This document shows positions 11,109 to 22,169 of a stretch of DNA of 64,000 nt, piece after piece. The DNA comes from Xestospongia bergquistia (Eukaryota; Porifera; Demospongiae; Haplosclerida; Petrosiidae). Both the position numbers and the translations under genes were made by a program. The stretch is from positions 3,162,001-3,226,000 of the forward strand of contig OZ014423.1 of NCBI GenBank assembly GCA_963965975.1, in the 5' to 3' direction. The notes under the pieces were generated by a model. It searched no databases and was not told the DNA's origin. It saw only the letters and a program-made list of their open reading frames with translations. Position 1 is the first letter of the stretch; every line of letters starts with the position of its first letter.

Positions 11109-11672
11109 TCATCTAATGTGTCTCTTCACTCTTGTCTTCTTCCTCCTTATTATGATCATCGCCCTTTGCTTCAGTTCTCTGCTCCTCTTCATTAATGGGT
11201 ATGATGTCACTCCGCATTTCTCCTCCAATTGTTTCTCCTCAACCTTTTGTTCCTTCTGTTTCCGTACTGTGGCTCTTGTCATTATTCCCATGGCCTTCTC
11301 TGGTTCCCCTACTCCAGAGTTCTGTTCAGTTAATAGCTCGGGTAGTTGGGACACATCTGTACCCAACAGTACTCCCACAGGTAAGCGATCTGAGACAGCA
11401 GCCTCAACTTCTATTGGTTTTCCCTCGACTTCCATGTGCACCTTTGCCAAGTGATACAACACTGTGTCTCCAGGTGCACAACACACCATAGTAGGTTTTC
11501 CTTCAAGCAACACCTCTTCAGGTACTAGCTTCCAATGTATTAGAGTCTTTGAACAACCTGTGTCTAATAGAATATTTTTCACATATGTACCCTCTACTGT
11601 CCCAGATCTCATTATTTCAGACTCCTGCTGAGTGTTGTTCTGCCCACAGAACATGACATTATATGAGGGCAA
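11109..11672 (-). pseudogene. Retropepsin-type aspartic protease of the gypsy-like element
   Basis: A 187-codon open frame on the minus strand carries the active-site triad in LLDTGCSKTLIH (Asp-Thr-Gly at about 11,565-11,557) and a downstream GVLLGTDV that corresponds to the hydrophobic-Gly motif of retropepsins. It probably processed the Gag-Pol polyprotein. The C-terminal third is Glu/Lys-rich linker and runs towards integrase, with no reverse transcriptase in between. It is one of the longer uninterrupted pieces of the element, but it is flanked by broken frames. Confidence 0.8.
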
Positions 11673-11689
11673 TGTGAAGAGTAGTGTCC

Positions 11690-12060
11690 TTACTCATTAC
11701 AGTTGTAGCATTCAATATCCTTCTTTCTTCTTTCTCTTCTTCTACTACCTGAGCCTCCGTTTCCAGTACTAGTCGTTGCCAATATGCCAGCTGTTTTAGT
11801 AGTAGGACAATCCATCTTATGTCCAGGTTACCACATCCATGACACAGTCCACTTACTCCTCCGGATGTGCCATAGATTGCTTTCCATTTGACGAGTCCAG
11901 TCAGGGTCCTCTAGCCAGGAAGTAATCATCAGCATACTCTCCAGCCTCCTTGCTTGTCTTAGGCTTATGCTCCTTCACCCATATACGTACATAAGGAGAG
12001 TTGAAAATGTCTTTTGTGACCTCCATCGAAAATCAGCTTGAGCTTGAGCGTTTGCTTCCT
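11690..12060 (-). pseudogene. Gag C-terminus with two CCHC zinc knuckles (degenerate)
   Basis: The minus strand shows a SCAN/Gag-like stretch (WVKEHKPKTSKEAGEYADD, about 11,965-11,910), then a first zinc knuckle around CHGCGN and GHKMDC (about 11,850-11,810), a basic Ser/Arg/Glu-rich linker, and a second knuckle beginning CYNCNE (about 11,713-11,680). A frameshift falls inside the first knuckle and an in-frame TAA inside the second, so this nucleocapsid region is not functional as read. Confidence 0.7.
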
Positions 12061-12640
12061 CATCAAGTTATTCTGTACCATCAACAAAACCCATAGTCCC
12101 TTAGCCAACAACATATGTCACATCTGGAACTTCAATGTAGTCCAGTTCGTGCTATCTAACTTGTTAATCGACCATTTATCATCTACAGCTGTCATTTTGA
12201 CTCTTGCTAATTTGTTGTCCAAAAAAAGATAATATACAGATCAGCACAACTTCAAACCTGGGTCTAGTGTGACGAATTTAGTTGTAGACTGGGCTCATAA
12301 CCTGTTGAAATTTTTTGTAGAGTTCTATGGTAAGACTGCAGCTGAGTACACAGCTCTGTTCTCGTCACAACTAAGTTTAAGTAGAACTTGTATTTAAATG
12401 AAATCAATACAGTTAAGAACTAACAATGTGAACAAAAATCAGGTATTTATAACAGAAATCAAACAAAGACCAAAGATTAAACTAAATGGACAAAAATAAG
12501 GACTATCACAGAAATCATGAATGAGAAAGTTTACACACACTTAATTAACACTTAAATGATTCAATGAAAATAGACTTACAGGTAGACTAATTTACACACA
12601 AATGAATACAGATAAACAACCTAACCAATTACCTCTTCCA
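12060..12640. other. No supported gene; possible element-derived flank
   Basis: Unassigned sequence between the Gag remnant and the purine-rich composite repeat. It may include the 5' end of Gag or an untranslated leader, but no motif is strong enough to say so. Confidence 0.3.
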
Positions 12641-12850
12641 ACAGGTCGATCATTATTACCATGTGACATGACTTGTTACACAAATAAGACATTGTTATAC
12701 ATCATAAATGTGGGCATTAATTAGAATATGAGACCAAAGTGTCTCATATTCTAATTAATTTGTGGTTTAACAGAATTTTGTGTATAATATGTTTAATGAA
12801 TGAGAGAGTATTTTGTTCTGTCAAGGTACTACAAGAATAAGAGAAGCGAA
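12640..12850 (+). repeat. Conserved spacer/head of the GA-rich composite repeat, copy 1
   Basis: The sequence around CATTATTACCATGTGACAT, ACAAATAAGACATTGTTATA and GTGGGCATTAATTAGAATA recurs at 14,850-14,935 and 16,900-16,985. The downstream head into the GA block (ATGAGAGAGTATTTTGTTCT) matches about 17,040-17,090. Each copy precedes a purine-rich block. Confidence 0.75.
12716..12759. repeat. Perfect 19-bp-arm hairpin
   Basis: ATTAATTAGAATATGAGAC (12,716-12,734) and its exact reverse complement (12,741-12,759) are separated by 6 nt. The other spacer copies hold the first arm only, so the second arm is a gain in this copy. Confidence 0.92.
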
Positions 12851-13542
12851 AGACTCTGAAAAGAAATAGATTGAGAGATACCGAGTGAGAGAGAGAGACT
12901 CCTAATGTGAGGGAGAAGAGACAGAGAGCAAGAAAGACTAAGAGACATGAGTGTGTGAGTGAGAAAAAGAGAGAGAGAAAAGGAATTAAAGGAACTGGGA
13001 GTGTGAGTGTGTGAGAAATTGGAAAAGATAGAGGTAGCCTCTGACAGTGATGCTTTATGAGATAGAGAGAGAGAGACAAGAGAAAGAAATGGAGAGATTT
13101 TGAAACTGTGTGTGTGTGTGTGAGAGAGAGAGAGAGGGACAGACAGACAAAGAGAAAATAAGAGAGAAAGAAAGAGAAATAGAGACTGATAGAGAGAGAG
13201 AGGGAGACTCTGAAAGAAAGAGAGAGAGAATAAACTGAGGAAGGAGACACAGAGAAAGACTGACAGACTCTGAGAGTGTGTTTATGTGTTTGTGTGTAAC
13301 AGGCACTCTAACAGTGATAAACTCTAAGAGAGAGAGAGAGAGTAAGAGAAAGAAAGAGATATAGACAGAGACAAAGAGACAGAGAAAGAGAGACAAGGTA
13401 AGACTCTGTGCATGGGTGAGAGAAAGGGACAGAGAGTACAGAGAGAAAATAAGTGAATAAGAAAGAGATGTACAAAATAAACACATACAGACAGATTGAG
13501 ACTCTGAGTGTGCGTGTGTGTGTGTGCGTGTGTGTGTGTGTG

Positions 13543-13607
<65 letters not shown>

Positions 13608-14540
13608 GAGGGAGAGAGACACAGTCAGATAGAGTATAATAAGAGAGAGATACAGAGGCATTGATAAGGAATGTGAGACTCTAAGAGAGAGAGTTCTAAA
13701 GTATGGGAAGGAGAGACAGATAGACTGAGAGAATCTGTGTTTGTGAGTATGAGAGAGTGAGACTTCTAAAGTGAAAGAGTGAGAGAGAGAAAAAGTGAAA
13801 GAATTTGATAGTGTATGTCTGTGTTTAATAGAGAAAAAAGGGACTCTGAGAGTGATCAACTATGAGATAGAGAGAGAGAGATAGGGACTCAGAGAGAGAG
13901 AGAGAATGAAACTGTGAGGGTGACAGACTATGAGATAGAAACTCTAACAGAGATTCTCTGAGAAAGATATTAAGAGGCTAAGAAAGTGCGTGTGAGGAAG
14001 GAGGGACTGAGAGATACTTTGACTGAGAGAAAGAGATTTTGAGAGAGAGAGATAGAGAAACTCTAAGGATGTTTGTATTTGTATGTGAGAGGATAACATG
14101 CATGTAGGGAAATAGAGAAACTGTGTGAGTGGGAGAACGTAAAAGAGAGACACTCCAAGAGATAGACTGTGAGAGAGAGATTCCTAAAATAAGAGAGACA
14201 TAGGCACAGAGAGATAGCCAAGCAGAAACTCTGAGAAAATCTATGTGTGAGATAGGGAGAAAGAGAAATAGAGATTGATCAGGAGAGAGATTGTGAGAGT
14301 GAGAAAAACAGAGAGAGAGAGAGAGTCTCAGAGTGAGAGAGAAAGATACGGACAGAAAGAGAGACTGAAAGACTTTGTGTGAGAGAGACCCTTGAGTAAA
14401 ATTCAATGAGAAAAACACTCTAAGAGAGACGCAGAGATAAAAAAAAGGGACTGACTCTGAGATAAAGAGAGGGAGAGTAAAAAAAGATAAAAGAGTGATA
14501 GAGATATAGAGACAGAGAGAGAGATGAATGAGTCTCTCAT
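12850..14540 (+). repeat. Purine-rich (GA) block 1 with (TG)n tract
   Basis: About 1.7 kb is almost entirely purine on the plus strand, built from degenerate GAGAGA runs punctuated by GACTCTGAGAGTG-type motifs. A (TG)n tract spans about 13,509-13,605. Long minus-strand open frames here are Ser/Leu low-complexity artefacts. Confidence 0.9.
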
Positions 14541-14559
14541 AGCAAGTTCATCAGCCGAG

Positions 14560-14965
14560 TAGTTTGAGGTCCATAAAAAATAACCTTAATATTTCATTCA
14601 AAAAACAATGTAACCAGTGAAACTAACAGATCAAGTCAAAGGTCAACCAAAAATGCTACATCAAAACATATTACACGTTATATCACATCAATGACTCTGG
14701 TACATTATATTGGAATATGTTTTAGTAAATCACACATAGGAATGGATTGATTTGCAAGTTCTTCAGTTGTTCATTTGTTGTCTTCTTACTAGTAGGTTTG
14801 CTGATAATCAGTATGATAACTACTACTAATATACCACTAATAGACTAGTTCAATCATTATTATCACATGATATAATTTGTCATATAAGAAAACTATATCA
14901 TACATCATGACTATAGGCATTAATTAGAATAGGAGACAGAAGAATCTTTTTTCCATAACTAAATT
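14560..14965 (+). repeat. Conserved AT-rich spacer of the GA composite, copy 2
   Basis: The sequence from GTCAAAGGTCAACCAAAAAT through GGATTGATTTGCAAGTTCTT to GGCATTAATTAGAATAG matches 16,645-16,985 along its length, and in part 18,140-18,240. It separates purine-rich blocks. Confidence 0.8.
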
Positions 14966-15121
14966 TTGTTCAAGAAATTCTTCATTACAGCTAACCAAAA
15001 GTCTAAGTGAGTCATTGGTTTCTCAGCACATATATTATGTAGTATCTATGCATTCACTAGACTGAGATCTACTAGGTGAAAGAACACTCACTTCCACCAT
15101 TTCACTGTCCTATTTTAGTAC

Positions 15122-15881
15122 GAGTTAGTACGGGTTCGCCTACTCTAATTTTAACACAAAAGTACGGTTTTGCCTACGGATACCGTAATTCTAATTAATA
15201 GAAGTTTTTGAATTTTTTATTGAATTAACATTCATAAAATTTAATTAAATGGCAAGGAATAAAAGCAGATACTCCAGAGTTACTAAGAATCGATGAATTT
15301 GTTATGTATTTCGAAACAACTTGGATAGCTGGAACATTCCATACATCAGAGTGGAACTTATATGAGATTGAAGGACCACGGACAAACAATCACTTGGAGG
15401 GTTGGCACAACCGTCTACGGCGAGTAGTTGGTAAATCCCATCCAAACATCTTCGAATGTGTTGAGGTATTTCAAAGAGAACAAGTCAGCACAGAGGTTTC
15501 AATACAGCAGCTTGCAGCAGGTACACGTCCACCTTATCGGAAAAAGAAAGCTATAGAGAAAGATCAACACATTAAGGAACTCAAAGAAAGATTTAGCAGT
15601 AATGTAATCTCTTTATCAGACTATGTAGTAGGCATGTCTCAACACATTAACTTATAATTCTTTAATCTTTACTTTTCTTAACATTAAATTGTACACTCTT
15701 TGCTTATCACTTAACTTAAACTACTTCATTATTATTTTAGATTGTTTCAGACCCTTTTGGTCCAGTAGCCCTTGAATTGTAATTTGTAAAATCGCAATAT
15801 TTGTTTAATTAGAATTACGATATCAGTAGGCAAAACCGTACTTTGCTGTTAAAATTAGAGTAGGTGAACACGGAAGAACCC
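15122..15881 (+). mobile_element. Mutator-like element (MULE), 760 bp, internally deleted
   Basis: Terminal inverted repeats of about 68 bp lie at 15,132-15,198 and 15,805-15,873; both contain CCTACTCTAATTTTAACA and AGTACGGTTTTGCCTAC. The outermost 10 bp are less well matched. An 8-bp direct repeat TTTAGTAC flanks the element (15,114-15,121 and 15,882-15,889), in the 8-10 bp range typical of MULEs. Between the arms lies only the C-terminal part of a transposase. The element sits between two copies of the GA composite repeat. Confidence 0.85.
15250..15657 (+). pseudogene. MULE transposase C-terminal fragment
   Basis: An open frame of about 135 codons carries DEFVMYFETTWIAG, RTNNHLEGWHNRLRRVVGK and SHPNIFECVEVFQREQ. 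This is the conserved C-terminal region of animal MULE transposases, where NNHLEGWHNRL is characteristic. An ATG at 15,304 exists but is internal: the conserved frame is open upstream to at least 15,250. The D,D,E catalytic core, which should lie N-terminal, is deleted, so this copy could only be moved in trans. The stop is TAA just before the right inverted repeat. Confidence 0.8.
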
Positions 15882-16000
15882 TTTAGTACTACAATAATTT
15901 GTGAATAGTACATAATTGGCTAACCTATGTGAATTGCCATAAGACTGCAACATTGGATCACTTAGATCGACCACACCCATATATTGATTGTAGTCCTTTA

Positions 16001-16105
16001 TCATCACAGGTTTAGTGATTTCTTCAACACCAGTGGGAGCTCTTCTTGTTCTACATCATCACAGGTTTAGTGATCTCTTCAAAACCAGTGTGAGCTCTTC
16101 TTGTT
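16001..16105 (+). repeat. 55-bp tandem duplication
   Basis: TCATCACAGGTTTAGTGAT starts at 16,001 and again at 16,056. The two units differ at a few bases. Confidence 0.85.
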
Positions 16106-16139
16106 CTCCTCCATTTGACTAACATATCATCATTGTTAA

Positions 16140-16640
16140 ATATGATAGAGAGAGGGAGACACACTGACGGAGAGAGAAAGACTGACAGAGAGAGACTCTT
16201 AAAGTGAAGGAAAGAAAGATAGATAGATAGATGGACTCACAATCACTCTGTGTGTCTCTCTCATGCATGCACAGGTACACACACTCTGAGACTCTCTCTC
16301 TCTAGAGTGACAGACAACAAGAAATAAGAAATAGATAACCTGAGATAGATAGATTAAGGGAGAGTGAGATAGAGACAGATATAGAGTCCTAAAGTTAGGG
16401 AGACAAAAACAGTGAGAGGGAGAGAATAAGAAAGACCGGGAATCAAAAGAGAGAGAGATAAAGTGAGAGTGAGAGGTCATGACAGTCAGAGAAAAAAAGA
16501 GAGACTCAGAAAGAAAGAGAGGGAGAGACTGTCAGACTCCAAGAGTGTGTTTGTGTGAGACAGAGACTCCCCCAGAGCGAGAGACTACCAGAGACACGCA
16601 CTCCTAGAGAGAAAAGATTAAGCAATCCTGAGAGTGTGTG
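16140..16640 (+). repeat. Purine-rich (GA) block 2
   Basis: About 500 bp of GAGAGA-type plus-strand purine sequence with interspersed GACTCT motifs. A short CTCTCT stretch near 16,250-16,305 breaks the strand bias. Confidence 0.85.
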
Positions 16641-16644
16641 TTTA

Positions 16645-17090
16645 TGTCAAAGGTCAACTAAAAATTCTACATTGAAACATATTACACATTATCACAGCAA
16701 TGAGCCCTGTACATTACATCAAAATATGTTTAGGAATAACACATAGTAGTAATATCTGTGACAAGAAACACAGTATAGAATGTCTCTTACACTGGATTGA
16801 TTTGTAAGTTGTTTAGTTGTTTATTTGTTGTCTTCTTACAAGTAGATTTCATGATAATAAGTACAATAACTACTACTAATACACTACTAATAGACTAGCT
16901 CAATCATTATTATCATGTGACATAATTTGTTACATAAATAAGACATCATTATAGATCACGAATGTGGGCATTGATTAGAATATCAAGGAGGTGGGTCTTA
17001 TTTGTGATTTAATAGAAATTGGTGCAAAATCAGTAAAAAGGATGAGAGAATAGTTTCTTCTGTTCAGGCTATGAGAAGAATTAGAGTGAG
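16645..17090 (+). repeat. Conserved AT-rich spacer/head of the GA composite, copy 3
   Basis: The most complete spacer: it joins the left part seen in copy 2 (GGTCAACTAAAAATTCTACA, GGATTGATTTGTAAGTTG) with the CATGTGACATAATTTGTTAC to TGGGCATTGATTAGAATA part and the GA-block head shared with copy 1. Confidence 0.8.
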
Positions 17091-18125
17091 AGAGACTCTG
17101 AGAGTGAGAGAGAGATAAAGAGAGAGAGAGACAGTGAAAGTTAGAGACAATAAGAGAGTGATAGTAACATTGAGATAGATACATAGCAAATCTCAAGGAG
17201 AGACAGAGAGAGAGTGAAAGAGAGAGACAGAGAGATAGACAGACACAGAGAGAGGGAGGGAGGGAGAGAGAGAGAGACTCTGAGAGTGAAAGACTATGAG
17301 ACAGAGAGACTCTGAGAGAGAGAGAGGAAGATTGAGAGATCTTGAGAGTGTTTGTGTGTACCCAGAGAGAGAGAGAGAGAGAGAGATACTTTTAGACTTA
17401 AAAAGAGCGAGACAGAGAGAGATAGATGTTCAGAGTAAGGAAGAGAGAGAGACTCCAAGATGCGAGAGAGTGACACTCTGAGAGAGGAAAAGAAAGACTG
17501 TGAGTAAGAGAGAGAGACTGTGAGAGTAAGAGACTATGAGAGAGATTCTGATAGATAAATAGAGAGAAACAGAGGAGGAAAACAGAGACTCAGAGAGAGA
17601 TAGAGTAAGAGAGACTCTGAAAGAGAGAAAAAGGGATACATAGAGTCTAAAAAAAGAGAAAGTTGGAGATTCTGGGAAGTGAGAGAGAGACCCTTAGAAA
17701 AAGAGAAGGACAGAGATTCTGTGAGACAAAGAAAGAGAGACAGAGAGGGTTGGTGGAAAAGAGACTGAGAGAGAGAGAGAGAGGCTATGAGAGAGAGAGA
17801 AACACTCCGAGAAACAGAGAGAGACACTCCTATATAGATAAGACTTTGAGAGAGCAAAAGATAGAGCATGAGTGTGAGACTTTGAGAGAGAGGGAGAGCC
17901 TCAGATCACTCAGATATATAGAGAGATAGAACAAAAATGAAAGAGAGCAAGGCTATGAGAAGCAAGAGACTTCAAAACAGAGAGAGAGAGAAACCTCGAA
18001 GAGAGATAGAAACAGAGAAAGAGAGACAGAGAAAGAGAAACAAAGAGATAGAGAGAGACAGACAGATAGACACAGAGACAGAGAGACAATATGAGAGACA
18101 GAGAGAGAAAATCTCTGGGTGCAGG
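17090..18125 (+). repeat. Purine-rich (GA) block 3
   Basis: About 1 kb of plus-strand purine-rich degenerate GA repeats with GACTCTGAGAG motifs. Confidence 0.9.
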
Positions 18126-18134
18126 TTTATCGGC

Positions 18135-18299
18135 TATCTCAGTTTGAATCTCTTGCACTGGATTGATTTGCAAGTTCTTGTGTTGTTTATTTGTTGTCTT
18201 ATTACTAGTAGATTTCTTCATAACAATTAATTAGAAAATGAGGTAGAGGGTGTGGCTTATGGTACAATAGAAGTTCACGCATAATCGGTTAAAAAAAGG

Positions 18300-18300
<1 letters not shown>
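18135..18300 (+). repeat. Shortened spacer of the GA composite, copy 4
   Basis: GGATTGATTTGCAAGTTCTT and TATTTGTTGTCTTATTACTA match copies 2 and 3. The middle is deleted, joining directly to AATTAATTAGAAAATGAGG and the GA head. Confidence 0.75.
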
Positions 18301-19870
<1,570 letters not shown>

Positions 19871-20039
19871 TACTTGAGTAGTCTAACTATTGTCAATATT
19901 AAAATAATGTGACACATACAGCTGATCAATGTGCCTCCTCCTGTTTACGCAGTCTTCCTCAATACTATAAGACATGATGTAATTAGTAAAAGGGTGCAGT
20001 CTCACAACATAGTGGTTGCAAATCTTATGTGTGTGATGG

Positions 20040-20950
20040 CCTGGCATAAACAGACTTAGAGGAGGTTCCTAATGAATGTGAGGAGTTCCAGCAAAACCAG
20101 AAGGAGGACCAAAGAACTCCCTTCATCTGTTCGAACAACCCAGCAAACCATGGCAAAGAGTACACTTAGACTTTGCTGGACCTTTCTTCGGTCAGATGTG
20201 TTTAATTGTGGTTGATGCGTCTCTAAATGCTCTGGAGTCACACCAATGTCAGTTAACCACAACAGCAAAACATACCATACCAGAGCTGAGGTTAAAAATA
20301 TTCTGGCCTGCCAGAGGATACTGTCCCAGACAATGGACCACAGTTTGTCTCAAAGGAGTTTGATGACTTCACTAGTCAAAATGGTATCAGATATAGCAAG
20401 GTAGCACCCTACCATCCCAGATCGAATGGATTAGCAGAATAATTATGTTCAAAATGGAAATTAAGAAGATGTCAAGAGGAGGAGGTAACATTAACCAAAA
20501 ACTAACAACTTTTTATTAAATTATCCGAAAACATCACAATCAACAGTCAAGGAAGCACCAGCTATGTTATTGATGAAGAGGATACCAAGGAGTAGATAAC
20601 ACTTACTGGTTCAAAATTAAATAGGAAGATCATTGAAAGACAAGAGAAGCAAATGAAATGTTTCAACAAAAAGGCCAGGGAAAAGAGTTTTCAGGAACAA
20701 GTAGTAGTTTGGTTGAGAGACTATTGAGGGACTACCAAATGGGTGCCTGGTATTATAGTGAAGAAAACTGGCCCTGTCTCTTATCGTGTAAAAGTATGAG
20801 AAACGGTTTGGAGGAGACATGCAGAACAATTACATCCTCGAAATAAGAAAAGTTACCCAGCACCAGTTAGCAGTGACCCCACTGAGATTGAATTACTTCC
20901 CGCAGAGGCAGAACACAGAGAGTGACCTACAAATATTGTGCATGGACCCA
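20040..20950 (+). pseudogene. Integrase fragment of a second Ty3/gypsy element
   Basis: Plus-strand readings in several frames give the integrase core start VHLDFAGPFFGQM (about 20,160-20,200, first Asp), DNGPQFVSKEFDDF (about 20,330-20,370, second Asp) and APYHPRSNGLAE with the catalytic Glu (about 20,405-20,440), then a GPY/F-type C-terminal motif WVPGIIVKKTGPVSYRVKV (about 20,740-20,795). An in-frame TAA directly follows the Glu, and frameshifts occur between blocks. The zinc-binding region upstream keeps only one of the paired Cys. The sequence style is that of widespread animal gypsy integrases and differs from the 9-12 kb element. No RT, protease or LTR is seen nearby. Confidence 0.8.
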
Positions 20951-21740
20951 CGAGGTTTTAAAGACCTCCACAACAGTTAATTAATTTGTTATCTCTTAAT
21001 GAGGTTTATAGTCCATAGAACTTACAAAAATTAATTTAATAATCAAATTGGACTGTGTAAGTTAATAGCTATAAAAGAAATATTAAATCGCTAAATTTTA
21101 TACATTCAATACATCAGTGTTCACTAGAATATGAATGCAATCGGCACAAGTACAACATGTACAATTTTAGAATCTAGTTAATTATTCATAGTGGTGTGAT
21201 CAATTAGTATTTATTATTGACATTTATAAGCACGCTGACAGTGTGTGGTTAACCATATCTAATTTCAGTTTTAAACTTTATATTTTAGTATAACTTTGAT
21301 AAATGCCATTTTAACATTTTAACGATGTGATTATTATAAACATATATGTAACATTTGACAATTGTTTTACAATGATCAAAGTAATTTAACTTTACTGAGC
21401 GTTAGTGACAAAATTCAAAAATTATCAGTCAGACACATCATCATAGTAATTATATTTTAATTCGTTAATTGCTATAGCATGCAGTTACTCATGCAACAAC
21501 AATTAGAGTTTGCATGATATAACAATTATCACTAATTTTTATTGCCATTCTGTTGCAGGTACAACAATTAAACCTTCAATTGCACAAACTATTACTCCAC
21601 CTAGTAAATGAGTACTACAAATTAAGTCATGTTGTTCGTATGTTTATTTTGAACTTGGTTATCTTGGTTACTTTGGATATTGCAAATGGTCACTGTCACC
21701 TGTATGTTCCAAAAAAATACCATTGTGATGAGCACTGTTA
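20950..21740. other. AT-rich stretch with no supported gene
   Basis: No conserved motif or credible exon was seen. Short open frames here lack any supporting signal. Confidence 0.4.
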
Positions 21741-21744
21741 CTAA

Positions 21745-22163
21745 TGGATGATTGTTTTAGTAATATAGCTGATAGTGGTTATCATGCTACACCACCTTTC
21801 TCTCCTACACTTGGTTCAACTGGTACATTTCGTAAGACAAATGAATAGTTCATGAAATAGATCAGTTTTCATTTGAAAATGAAATGCAAAGGCAAAGGTA
21901 GAACATGCTTAATAAATTCACTATCTAATTAATTATTTATTATGATGTCCTTTAATCAATGCTATTATTATTAATTAATTTATGATCAGCACCCATACAA
22001 AAGTATGTGTCTAGAAAGAACAAACTGCCCATTTCAGCAAGTAGAAAGGGAAAAATGAGAACTTCAAAACCTATTGATCCCTTTAAAATTATTAGAATAC
22101 AATATATTAGTTACATGGCATTTTGCATAATTTACAACTTCTGTATTAATCTACAAAGTGTAT
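21745..22163 (+). CDS. Candidate two-exon coding segment, unknown product
   Basis: An ATG at 21,745 opens a 29-codon stretch (starting MDDCFSNIADSGYHATPP) that ends at a plausible donor, CATTTC|GTAAGA, near 21,832. An acceptor, TGATCAG near 21,989, restores the frame and continues with a basic region (KYVSRKNKLPISASRKGK) to a stop near 22,160. Joining the two gives a Ser/Pro-rich N-terminus followed by a Lys/Arg-rich segment. I do not recognise a family and there is no further exon I can support, so this may be chance in AT-rich DNA. Confidence 0.25.
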
Positions 22164-22169
22164 ATATAT

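Larger units (their letters stand above)
8950..12060 (-). mobile_element. Ty3/gypsy-like LTR retroelement remnant with PR-IN-RT order (Gmr1-like)
   Basis: On the minus strand, from high to low coordinates, the order is Gag C-terminus with zinc knuckles, aspartic protease, integrase, then reverse transcriptase. One uninterrupted frame (9,809-9,372) carries the integrase C-terminal region directly followed by the start of reverse transcriptase, so the order is not an assembly guess across breaks. Canonical Ty3/gypsy elements place integrase last; Ty3/gypsy elements with copia-like order are known as the Gmr1 group. The copy has many stops and frameshifts, RNase H is not visible and no LTRs were recognised. 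The right-hand limit is uncertain: sequence to about 12,500 may still be element-derived. Confidence 0.8.

Noticed and set aside
9246-11491. Plus-strand frames across the retroelement
   Set aside because: They are antisense shadows of the minus-strand integrase, protease and RT.
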